From assembly GCA_905480255.1 (NCBI GenBank), contig CAJQPR010000011.1, positions 1-43,233 on the forward strand: a DNA stretch of 43,233 nt, given 5' to 3'. How positions within the stretch are numbered: the stretch's first letter is position 1; each line of letters begins with the position of its first letter. Shown here piece by piece: positions 25,642 through 33,041 of the stretch. The DNA comes from an uncultured Woeseiaceae bacterium. Lineage in GTDB: Bacteria; Pseudomonadota; Gammaproteobacteria; Steroidobacterales; Woeseiaceae. The notes beneath the pieces are model-generated. The model made no database searches. It had not been told where the DNA came from and worked only from the letters and a program-made list of their open reading frames with translations. The position numbers and the translations under genes were made by a program.

Positions 25642-26561
25642 TTCAAAGTCAGCTTGCACTCCTGAAGCGTGAAATCTGGGAACATCGGGCGATATTCGTT
25701 GTTCCGGTCGTTGTGGCAGTTGTAATGGCACTTACGTCTCTGACTGGACAAGTCACCATAAACGATATCGAACATATCGACATTGCAGTTGTGGGCGCCA
25801 CCAATATGCCGGAAAGCGCACGGGGCATCGCCCTGTCCGGAATCATGGTGGGGCTGTCGAGTCCCTTCGTTTTTGCGATGTGGATCCTCACGATTTTTTA
25901 CACACTCGACTCACTCTATGCGGAGAGAAAGGACCGCAGTATTCTTTTCTGGCGCTCGATTCCATGCACTGATTTTGAGACGGTTTTGTCGAAACTGCTG
26001 ACGGCAGTAATTGTCATACCGTTGGTAACCTTTGTCATCATTATGGCGACCCATCTCCTGGTGCTGCTTAACGTCAGCATCTGGATCGATTTTCGTGGAG
26101 GTAGTGCGTGGCACCTGATTTGGGCGTCCGTACCCTTTATCGACAACTGGACCGCGACCCTGGTGTTGTTGCTGGCATTGCCACTTTGGCTATCGCCGTT
26201 TATTGGCTGGTTCCTTTTTGTCTCGGCATTTTCCAAGCGTTCTCCGCTATTGATCGCAGCTTCACCGATTGTGTTGTTGCCCTTATTGGAAAAGATTCTG
26301 TTTGGTAGCGTTGTTGTTGCTGAAACCCTGTTCGTCAGGGCAGTCAAAATGCCGCTGTTTGCCGGGCTGGACAACATGGATCTGTTGTTTCAGGGTGAAG
26401 ACCACCTTGAAACGCTGGCCAACACAGAGCTAAGTCTGCTTGGGCTTATGGACCTCGGCGGATTCCTCGCAAACCCGAATTTATGGCTAGGATTGTTAGT
26501 GTGCGGATTGTTTACCGCTGCCGCGATCTATGTACGTAGATACAGAGACGAGAACCTGTAA
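25638..26561 (+). CDS. ABC transporter permease
   Basis: A 307-residue inner-membrane protein with about six hydrophobic segments, among them VFVVPVVVAVVMAL, a region around GIMVGLSSPFVFAMWILTIFYTLDSLYAERKDRSILFWRSIPCTD (typical of ABC-2 permeases of the YtrC/YtrD type), and a last span at LLVCGLFTAAAIYV. It overlaps the ATPase gene by 4 bp and completes the exporter. Its stop is 3 bp from the convergent pspF stop, leaving no room for separate terminators. Confidence 0.88.
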   Translation: MIQSQLALLKREIWEHRAIFVVPVVVAVVMALTSLTGQVTINDIEHIDIAVVGATNMPESARGIALSGIMVGLSSPFVFAMWILTIFYTLDSLYAERKDRSILFWRSIPCTDFETVLSKLLTAVIVIPLVTFVIIMATHLLVLLNVSIWIDFRGGSAWHLIWASVPFIDNWTATLVLLLALPLWLSPFIGWFLFVSAFSKRSPLLIAASPIVLLPLLEKILFGSVVVAETLFVRAVKMPLFAGLDNMDLLFQGEDHLETLANTELSLLGLMDLGGFLANPNLWLGLLVCGLFTAAAIYVRRYRDENL

Positions 26562-26564
26562 TCA

Positions 26565-27593
26565 TCAGGCATCTGATCTCCTGATATCAAGTTTGTGTTT
26601 GCGAATTTTGCCACGTAGCTGGTGATAGGTTAGTCCCAGCAGAGTTGCGGCGACACGTTGATTAAACTTTGCCCGATGCAATGCTGCCTCTACGAGTTCT
26701 TTCTCCAGCCCGCGAAGCCTTTCGCCCAGGTTGACCGGCAAGACGTGCTTGGTTCCTGGGGTGCTCGCGACGACACTTTCATGTTCAGGTTTCTGCGCGT
26801 CGCGTGGACGAAACGGTGAATCAAACGGGTCGAATGCGATCTGACTGATCGGTTTGTTTTTGTCGGGAAGCCGGTAAACAGATCGCTCCACCGCATTCTT
26901 CAATTCGCGGACGTTTCCCGGCCAGTCATGGCGAAGCAATGCAGATGATGCCCGCGGACCAAAACCCGGAAAAAGTGGTAAAGAGAGTTCGCTAATCATA
27001 TTTATTGCGAACGCGTATGCGAGTGGAAGGATGTCCTCTGTGCGTTCCCGCAGGGGAGGAATCGTGATGACGTCGAATGCGAGGCGATCCAGAAGGTCTT
27101 CCCGAAATCTTCCCCTTTTTACGAGCGCCTGAAGATCTGAGTTCGTGGAACCCGCAATTCTGACGTCGACCGAAATAGTGTCTCTGCCACCGACACGCTG
27201 CAGCTCACCGTATTCGATAACCCGAAGAATTTTCTCCTGCATTCTGAGCGAGATCATCGCCAGTTCGTCCAGCACAAGCGTGCCCCCATCCGCTCTCTCA
27301 AAATGGCCGATGTGAGTCATGGATGCGCCCGTAAATGCCCCCGCTTCGTGACCAAACAATTCGGATTCGAGAATGGATTCGGTGAGCGCGGCACAGTTGA
27401 CCTTGATCAATGGCTGCTCCCAGCGCCTGGAGAGGAAGTGCAGTCGCGACGCGATTAGTTCTTTGCCGGTTCCACGCTCCCCCACGACCAATACCGGCTT
27501 GTTCAGCGGCGACGCCCGTGACACATGCTCCAGCATTTCGAGAAATGCAGGAGCCTCACCAATGATGTGTTGCGATGGTCGATCTGAAGCCAT
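26565..27593 (-). CDS. pspF: Phage shock protein operon activator PspF
   Basis: A sigma-54 enhancer-binding protein, 342 residues. It has no receiver domain: the AAA+ domain begins almost at residue 10 (IIGEAPAFLEML). Walker A is GERGTGKE (38-45) and the sigma-54 contact loop GAFTGA is at 85-90. A Fis-type helix-turn-helix ends the protein (NQRVAATLLGLTYHQLRGKIRKHKL). PspA is expected to bind and inhibit it until envelope stress. It is divergent from pspA across a 188-bp region with the sigma-54 promoter. Confidence 0.95.
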   Translation of the reverse strand: MASDRPSQHIIGEAPAFLEMLEHVSRASPLNKPVLVVGERGTGKELIASRLHFLSRRWEQPLIKVNCAALTESILESELFGHEAGAFTGASMTHIGHFERADGGTLVLDELAMISLRMQEKILRVIEYGELQRVGGRDTISVDVRIAGSTNSDLQALVKRGRFREDLLDRLAFDVITIPPLRERTEDILPLAYAFAINMISELSLPLFPGFGPRASSALLRHDWPGNVRELKNAVERSVYRLPDKNKPISQIAFDPFDSPFRPRDAQKPEHESVVASTPGTKHVLPVNLGERLRGLEKELVEAALHRAKFNQRVAATLLGLTYHQLRGKIRKHKLDIRRSDA

Positions 27594-27724
27594 TGGTTAA
27601 ATAAACCAAAACTTCGTCAAAAATACAAATAAATAGCAAAAACAACCGTATCCTTGTGACCCAATGAATGTCGTATTTTCAGATTAAACCTTCAAAAACA
27701 AGGCACTACGATATTTGGCGGGAC

Positions 27725-27741
27725 TTGGCACGGATACTGCA
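27725..27741 (+). promoter_or_regulatory. Sigma-54 promoter of the psp operon
   Basis: TTGGCACGGATACTGCA matches the consensus YTGGCACGRNNNTTGCW at all but one fixed position (C for the first T of TTGC). The GG/GC spacing is correct. It stands about 40 bp before pspA and downstream of AT-rich DNA suited to PspF and IHF binding, though no PspF site was identified. Confidence 0.9.
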
Positions 27742-27781
27742 ACAACACTACTGAAACCTTAGCCGAAAAGAGGACAAATCA

Positions 27782-28468
27782 ATGGGCATATTCACGAGAT
27801 TCAGCGATATCGTGAACTCGAATATCAACGCGATACTCGACAAAGCTGAAGACCCGGAAAAAATCGTACGGCTGATGATCCAGGAAATGGAAGACACGCT
27901 TGTCGAGGTGCGATCTGCCGCTGCTCGGTCCATTGCGGACAAAAAGGATCTCAATCGCAAGTTGGAGCATCTTGAAAGAGAGCAGGATGAGTGGGACTCC
28001 AAGGCCGAGCTGGCGCTTCGAAAAGGACGAGAGGATCTTGCCAAGGCTGCTTTGGTCGAGAAGTCGCGAGCATCGTCAGCTATAGAAATCATTCGCTCCG
28101 ACTATGCGGCCGTAGACGAAGGCCTTGGTAAGTTAAATAGCGACATTTCGCGGCTGGAAACCAAGCTCGAAGATGCCAAGACCCGACAGAAAGCACTTCT
28201 CGCTCGCCATAAAACCGCAAATAGCAGATTGGCAGTCAGGAAAAAGATACACGATTACAAAATCGACGATGCAATGATCCGTTTTGAGCAATACACCCGA
28301 CGAATCGATGATGTAGAGGGCCGAATTGAGGCCTACGACCTGGGGCTGCCGAAGGACCTGAACCACGAGTTCGCCGGCCTCGAAGCAGAGGAGTCGATTG
28401 CAAAGGAACTGGACGATCTGAAGAGGCGCGTTTCCAGCGAGTCGGATTTGGCAACGGAGATTAAGTAA
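27782..28468 (+). CDS. pspA: Phage shock protein A
   Basis: PspA is a peripheral inner-membrane protein of the ESCRT-III/Vipp1 superfamily that supports a stressed membrane and inhibits PspF. The 228-residue product begins MGIFTRFSDIVNSNINAILDKAEDPEKIVRLMIQEMEDTLVEVRS, of which the first about 20 residues form the amphipathic membrane helix. Long coiled coils fill residues 25-185. The ribosome site is AGAGGA. It is the first gene after the sigma-54 promoter. Confidence 0.97.
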   Translation: MGIFTRFSDIVNSNINAILDKAEDPEKIVRLMIQEMEDTLVEVRSAAARSIADKKDLNRKLEHLEREQDEWDSKAELALRKGREDLAKAALVEKSRASSAIEIIRSDYAAVDEGLGKLNSDISRLETKLEDAKTRQKALLARHKTANSRLAVRKKIHDYKIDDAMIRFEQYTRRIDDVEGRIEAYDLGLPKDLNHEFAGLEAEESIAKELDDLKRRVSSESDLATEIK

Positions 28469-28708
28469 TTGGGATTTGGAATCGATCAATTGCTGACCGT
28501 CGCGCTGATTGTATTTCTCTTAATTCCTGCGCCGCTGTTTATCGTTTTGCATTTCATAACAAAGTGGAAACAATCACGCGAGATATCGGGAGGCGATGAG
28601 GAGATGCTTGAGGACATGTGGGCACTGTCGCAAAGACTCGAGCGACGCCTGGAGAGCCTGGAAACGATACTCGATAGTGAACTCCCTGACTGGAGGAGAA
28701 AAATATGA
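28469..28708 (+). CDS. pspB: Phage shock protein B
   Basis: A 79-residue inner-membrane protein with one span at about 8-30 and a cytoplasmic coiled coil. The tail LSQRLERRLESLETILDSELPDWRRK matches the PspB end (RMRERIQALESILDAEHPNWR in E. coli). It works with PspC to sense stress and free PspF from PspA. The start is a TTG directly after the pspA stop, with GGAG upstream, and it overlaps pspC by 4 bp. Confidence 0.92.
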   Translation: MGFGIDQLLTVALIVFLLIPAPLFIVLHFITKWKQSREISGGDEEMLEDMWALSQRLERRLESLETILDSELPDWRRKI

Positions 28709-29001
28709 GCAGAGACACCTGGAATCTGGACTATGGCCCACTGCGCGGAATATACCGAGACAGAGAAAACGGCTGGATATTCGGAGTCTGTGCAGGCGTT
28801 GCCGACCGCTTCAACTTTCGTACAGGTACCGTAAGAGTCATAGCATTCATCTGCCTTGCTCTGTTCTTCTGGGTGACGATCCTTGCCTATATCGGTGCAA
28901 CGCTTTTATTGAAGGAAAAGCCCCTGATTTACTCGGGTGAAAGCCGCGAATATGAGTTTTGGCGGCATCGCAGGAGGCACGATCGCTGGAGCCACTCATG
29001 A
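28705..29001 (+). CDS. pspC: PspC-domain protein, first copy
   Basis: A 98-residue protein with a PspC domain: GIYRDRENGWIFGVCAGVADRFNFRTGTVRVIAFICLALF, then a span ending in YIGATLLLKEKP. It lacks the C-terminal coiled coil usual in PspC and ends instead in a basic/aromatic stretch (EYEFWRHRRRHDRW). It overlaps pspB (ATGA) and the second pspC (ATGA). Confidence 0.88.
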   Translation: MSRDTWNLDYGPLRGIYRDRENGWIFGVCAGVADRFNFRTGTVRVIAFICLALFFWVTILAYIGATLLLKEKPLIYSGESREYEFWRHRRRHDRWSHS

Positions 29002-29384
29002 GCGGATACGAAGAATTATCCCGACGGCGATTTCACAGAAACCGCGACAGGGCGATGGTGGCGGGGGTCTGCGCAGGTCTGGCCGACTATTTTGGATTTA
29101 ACCTCAGGGCAACCCGGTTTCTCGCCTTCGTATCCCTGTTAATGGCGATGCCAGTTACTTTACTAGTCTACTTCGCAACAGTATTCCTGGTGCCGGCCGC
29201 GCCGGACCCTGCACAGTACCCAAACTATGATGAGGCATTTCGTAAGGCGGTTCGCTCGGACCCGGGACAAACCCTGAGTGACGTTAAGCGAAGGTTTCGA
29301 TCGCTCGAAAGCAGGTTGGCTCGTCTTGAGCGGTACGTTACTTCGTCGAGATTCAATCTCGACCAGGAATTTCGAAAGCTCTGA
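28998..29384 (+). CDS. pspC: PspC-domain protein, second copy, with coiled-coil tail
   Basis: A 128-residue PspC: basic N-terminus, GVCAGLADYFGFNLRATRFLAFVSLL, a span with VTLLVYFATVFLVPA, then a cytoplasmic tail with RRFRSLESRLARLERYVTSSRFNL. The tail is the coiled coil expected for the canonical PspC. The ATG at 28998 is chosen because it overlaps the previous stop by 4 bp; an upstream in-frame ATG at 28959 lies inside the first copy. Of the two copies this one is more like the standard PspC. Confidence 0.9.
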   Translation: MSGYEELSRRRFHRNRDRAMVAGVCAGLADYFGFNLRATRFLAFVSLLMAMPVTLLVYFATVFLVPAAPDPAQYPNYDEAFRKAVRSDPGQTLSDVKRRFRSLESRLARLERYVTSSRFNLDQEFRKL

Positions 29385-29419
29385 AATGAAAAAATGCCGC
29401 TCTTTGAGGAAATCCACAA

Positions 29420-29641
29420 ATGAACAGTTCCCTGACATTCGTACTTCTGCTGGTTGCTATAGTGATGTGCGCCAGCATTATTAAAACCTGGCTGAAACAA
29501 ACAAAGCCCGCGCCTGAAGGCAACGCAGAGCTTGAAGAAACGCTAGCGAAAATCGAAGTGCTGGAGGATCGGATTAGAGTTCTTGAGAGAATTGTGACAG
29601 AAAACCGGTTTGACCTGAAAAAAGAAATTGATTCTCTCTAA
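29420..29641 (+). CDS. Small PspB-like membrane protein with coiled-coil tail
   Basis: A 73-residue protein with an N-terminal span (LTFVLLLVAIVMCASIIKTWL) and a tail IEVLEDRIRVLERIVTENRFDL. The topology and tail resemble PspB, and the tail is close to that of the second PspC (LESRLARLERYVTSSRFNL). The ribosome site is GAGGA, 9 bp before the ATG. It is the last gene before the terminator, so it belongs to the psp operon. Confidence 0.78.
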   Translation: MNSSLTFVLLLVAIVMCASIIKTWLKQTKPAPEGNAELEETLAKIEVLEDRIRVLERIVTENRFDLKKEIDSL

Positions 29642-29656
29642 CAGAGTATTGCTGAC

Positions 29657-29689
29657 AAAAAAACGCCCGTCACAGGACGGGCGTTTTTA
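29657..29689 (+). terminator. Rho-independent terminator of the psp operon
   Basis: ACGCCCGTC (29663-29671), loop ACAG, GACGGGCGT (29676-29684) is a perfect 9-bp GC-rich stem. It is preceded by an A-run and followed by TTTTAT, so it can work on both strands and also end the convergent gene at 29710. Confidence 0.95.
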
Positions 29690-29709
29690 TCTGACAAGGT
29701 GGATGCCGT

Positions 29710-30069
29710 CTATTGTGACTGTGCGCGATATGCCTGTACTTCAGCATTGAATTGGGCTGCAACTCGCTCCATTTCGTCAACCGCAGCGTTGTACTTTTTG
29801 TTTAGCGCATCCTCGCGCTCCTGTTCGTCCTCGGGCTGTAAATCCGTCATTGCTTCACGGGACGCCTTTTCTGTTTCCTGAATGCATGCCAGGTAGATCT
29901 CCATGTCCGCCACATATTTCTTGACGCCCGCCTGACCCGCAATCATTTGCTCTTTTGTTGCGGTGTTTCCGCTAGGAATTAGAACGCGTTGCGGATAATC
30001 ACAAGCAAACGCAGATTGACCGAAAAACACAAGGGAGATACCGAGGATTATCTTGATTAGTTTTATCAT
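29710..30069 (-). CDS. Small exported protein of unknown function
   Basis: A 119-residue protein with a signal peptide (MIKLIKIILGISLVFFGQSAFA, cleavage after AFA). The mature part starts CDYPQRVLIPSG and continues as a mostly helical region rich in Glu and Ala (ASREAMTDLQPEDEQEREDALNKKYNAAVDEMERVAAQ). Two Cys (CDYP and YLACIQ) could form a disulfide. The ATG at 30069 is chosen for the signal peptide. It is transcribed toward the bidirectional terminator. No family is recognised with certainty. Confidence 0.7.
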   Translation of the reverse strand: MIKLIKIILGISLVFFGQSAFACDYPQRVLIPSGNTATKEQMIAGQAGVKKYVADMEIYLACIQETEKASREAMTDLQPEDEQEREDALNKKYNAAVDEMERVAAQFNAEVQAYRAQSQ

Positions 30070-30226
30070 TTTCCTGACTTTCTGGTTGTCGACTGCCGCT
30101 TGATAAAAGCAGTCGGTAAACTGATGAGAATTGAAAAGCAACGTTATTTAAGCACGTAGAACTATCGTAGTGAAGTGTTCGTCCAAAACCTAAATAAATC
30201 AGAGAATTAGCAGCACCAACGCCAGT

Positions 30227-32674
30227 TTATGCAAACAACGTGTGGTACTTATCGGTGCCTTCAACCTGCGCGAGAAGCAGCTCCAGGTAGTTGTCCGAGC
30301 TCATCGGCTCACCAAACAAAAGGCCTTGCACATAAGTGCAATCATGTGACTGAAGGAAGGCCAACTGATCCTCCGACTCGACGCCTTCGGCGACAATATC
30401 CATATTCAGGCTCTGGCCCATATGAATAATTGTGCCGACGATGGTTGCGTCGTCCGCATTGGTTGCAACATCCCGAACAAACGACTTGTCGATCTTGAGC
30501 GTGCTAATTGGAAACTGCTGCAGCGCACTCAATGATGAATAGCCCGTACCAAAATCATCGATAGCAAGGTGTAGGCCCAGACCGTAAAGCTGGTCGAGAA
30601 TTTTTATGGTCCGCTCCGGATTCTCCATCAACGTAGTCTCTGTAATTTCAAGCTCGAGGGAGGTCGGTGACACTTCGTAGCTGCGGAGAATTGCGCTGAT
30701 ACGATTGCAGAAGTTCCGCTGGCGCAATTGTTTAAGTGACAGGTTTACTGACACCCGGCCGGGCGATGGGACGGACCGCTGCCAATAGCGAAAATCTTCA
30801 CAGACGCGGTCAAGTACCCACTCGCCAATATCAATAATCAGATTAGTTTCCTCTGCCAGTGGAATAAAATCTGACGGTAATATAATGCCCCGCTCTGGTA
30901 GTTCCCAACGAACGAGCGCCTCAGCACCAATCATTTCACCCGTTTCAAGACTGTATTTAGGTTGATAGTGAACCAGGAGCTCGTCTCTTTCGAACGCACG
31001 TTTGAGCTTGCTCTTGGTCATAAGCCGCTCGACGGCGGCTTCGTTCATTTCCGGCTTGTAGTAATAATGCACGTTGCCGCCCGTTTTCTTCGCGTGATAA
31101 AGGGCGGCATCCGCATTTCGGATCAGGTCTATCACATTTGGTGCGTCTGTCGGGTAAAACGCTACGCCCATACTGGCAGTCATGAAGACTTCGTGGCCCT
31201 GGACAAAAAATGGTTCAGCGAGTCGGTCGAGCACTTGTCGTGCGACCTTGTCGAGGTCTGGCCTGTTGTCTGGACCTGTATGGATTTTGTCAATGATTAC
31301 TGCGAACTCATCGCCCGCAAGGCGGCCGATGACAGAATCATCGGGCAAAGCATCTTTTAGCCGCTCGGCCACGGTTTCGAGTGTCGCATCTCCCGCCAGG
31401 TGCCCAAACGTGTCATTGATTTCCTTGAACTGATCAATGTCGATGTAGAACAGGCCAATCGACTTTTCCTTGCGTTTGGCGCGCGCAATTGCACGCTGCA
31501 GCAGATGCTGGAATTGCATTCGATTAGGAACTTTAGTTAGCGCATCAATTCTCGCCAGGTAGCGAATTCTCTTTTCAGCTTTGCGTCGTTCAGTAATGTT
31601 CTGGGCAGCGTAAATTCTGTGGCCACTAAAGTCATCCTTCGCTTCAATGGATGAGCTGGTATAAGAGATAGGAATCCGATCTCCGGATTTGGACGTCAAG
31701 AATGCTTCTCGCGGAACTCCGATTCTTGTATCCGCGTCGAAGAAATCACCTTTCTTCTCATCAACAATCAGATCAATCCGTTGCCCGAGCAGCTCTTTTT
31801 CGGAAAAGCCCAACATACGTGTCGTCGCTGCGTTGACGCGAATAATTTCGCCTTGAGGGGACGTGACAATGATTGCCTCGTTCATGCTCGATAGCACGCT
31901 GTCTACATAGTCTCGCGATATCGTCGTGAGCTTGAGTTTCTCACGCATGTCATTGAAGACTGCAGCGAGGTCCCCAAGCAGGTCACCACGAACGAAGTCC
32001 AGCGGTTCTCCATAATCCGCGTCACTTAGTTTCTCCGCCTGAACCTTCAGCTCCTTGATTCTTTGAGCCTGCATTTTCGCAATTAGCCAGATTACGAATC
32101 CACATAGCGCGAGTGTTACCACCGTAGCAGCGCCAATCCAGGCAAAACTCGTCTTCCGGTTCTCGGTTCCCAGTGCGATAAGCTGATCTTCGAAAGCCTC
32201 CGTTTCCTTGATTAAGGTTTCAGTTTCAAAGCTGGCCGACAACAATCCAATATTTTCGTTGTCACTAATAACCGGAAACTTCATATAAAGACGATCACTA
32301 CGCCACAGGGTGTTTCCGGCAACAGGTTCTTCAGCGACTATACCGACCAACTCGATTGAGCCGTTGCTGTGCGTATATTGGAGGCCAACGAGAGCTTCGT
32401 TGGCGGCAATTGCCTGGTTGAGAGTGCTGCGGGTGGCGGCCGCCTCGGCGACTTCAGATTCGGAGATCGAATCGGCAATCCGGTAAAGCTGTCCCCTGGC
32501 ACGACGCTCGAAACTCGCCGCGAGGCTGACTTCATGTTGCTGCACGCTTGTAGCAACAATTCCCGATGTCAGCCATTGATGCTGTCCATAAAAAATTGAC
32601 AACATGACGCTAATGCCGACAAGTGCGATTGTCGACGCAAGAATCAAGTATCTTGGGAGGAATCTGCGGGCCAT
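30227..32674 (-). CDS. Membrane-bound diguanylate cyclase/phosphodiesterase with HAMP, PAS, GGDEF and EAL domains
   Basis: A cyclic-di-GMP enzyme of 815 residues. Order: span at about 9-29, periplasmic sensor region of about 150 residues, span at about 179-199, HAMP (to about 247), PAS (VLSSMNEAIIVTSPQGEIIRVNAATTRMLGF), GGDEF (A-site AGDEF at 453-457, first Gly replaced by Ala), then EAL (EALVRWE at 585 on, DDFGTGYSSL at about 706). The EAL catalytic motifs look intact, so breakdown of c-di-GMP is likely; synthesis is possible because AGDEF variants can be active. ATG 32674 has GAGAGA upstream; ATG 32704 and TTG 32713 are alternatives. Confidence 0.92.
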   Translation of the reverse strand: MARRFLPRYLILASTIALVGISVMLSIFYGQHQWLTSGIVATSVQQHEVSLAASFERRARGQLYRIADSISESEVAEAAATRSTLNQAIAANEALVGLQYTHSNGSIELVGIVAEEPVAGNTLWRSDRLYMKFPVISDNENIGLLSASFETETLIKETEAFEDQLIALGTENRKTSFAWIGAATVVTLALCGFVIWLIAKMQAQRIKELKVQAEKLSDADYGEPLDFVRGDLLGDLAAVFNDMREKLKLTTISRDYVDSVLSSMNEAIIVTSPQGEIIRVNAATTRMLGFSEKELLGQRIDLIVDEKKGDFFDADTRIGVPREAFLTSKSGDRIPISYTSSSIEAKDDFSGHRIYAAQNITERRKAEKRIRYLARIDALTKVPNRMQFQHLLQRAIARAKRKEKSIGLFYIDIDQFKEINDTFGHLAGDATLETVAERLKDALPDDSVIGRLAGDEFAVIIDKIHTGPDNRPDLDKVARQVLDRLAEPFFVQGHEVFMTASMGVAFYPTDAPNVIDLIRNADAALYHAKKTGGNVHYYYKPEMNEAAVERLMTKSKLKRAFERDELLVHYQPKYSLETGEMIGAEALVRWELPERGIILPSDFIPLAEETNLIIDIGEWVLDRVCEDFRYWQRSVPSPGRVSVNLSLKQLRQRNFCNRISAILRSYEVSPTSLELEITETTLMENPERTIKILDQLYGLGLHLAIDDFGTGYSSLSALQQFPISTLKIDKSFVRDVATNADDATIVGTIIHMGQSLNMDIVAEGVESEDQLAFLQSHDCTYVQGLLFGEPMSSDNYLELLLAQVEGTDKYHTLFA

Positions 32675-32860
32675 ATTTCTCTCAGACAGAGACGGTCGAA
32701 GCATATTCGACAAATTGCGTCGGCCTTCAGTAGTCAGTCTGTTTGATTATTTTTGTTAACACAGCGCCTGATCGGGGCTGTGAAGTTTTTTAGACTCTGA
32801 GTTCGGATAGCTTACCACCGTGACAATTTCTGATCGATGAAATGCTAAATATAGTTTGCA

Positions 32861-32900
32861 CTCAATTGAGCCTCAATTGAGGCTCAATTGAGGCTCAATT
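32861..32900. repeat. Array of palindromes with 11-bp period
   Basis: CTCAATTGAG, itself a perfect 10-bp palindrome, occurs at 32861-32870, 32872-32881 and 32883-32892, followed by the half CTCAATT at 32894-32900. Each unit starts 11 bp after the last, so the sites lie on nearly one face of the helix. The array sits in the 367-bp gap between the divergent GGDEF-EAL gene and the receiver protein. Apart from it the gap shows no gene and no clear promoter. Confidence 0.85.
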
Positions 32901-33041
32901 CGGCATCAACTGGCCGCTCGTGACATAATCAACCAAATTAAGCCGCTGAGAAACCGGGGAATCACCCCATTTTCCGGCAATTCTGGGGTATGGGCCGTTG
33001 CGGGCAATGGCACCGCCCGTCGACTAATCGGGGAACGGACG

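Noticed and set aside
23909-29641. Reading the small ORFs, ABC exporter and psp region as a bacteriocin or antibiotic gene cluster
   Set aside because: No modification enzyme, protease-type exporter or double-glycine leader is seen; the YtrA/ABC and psp families explain the genes.
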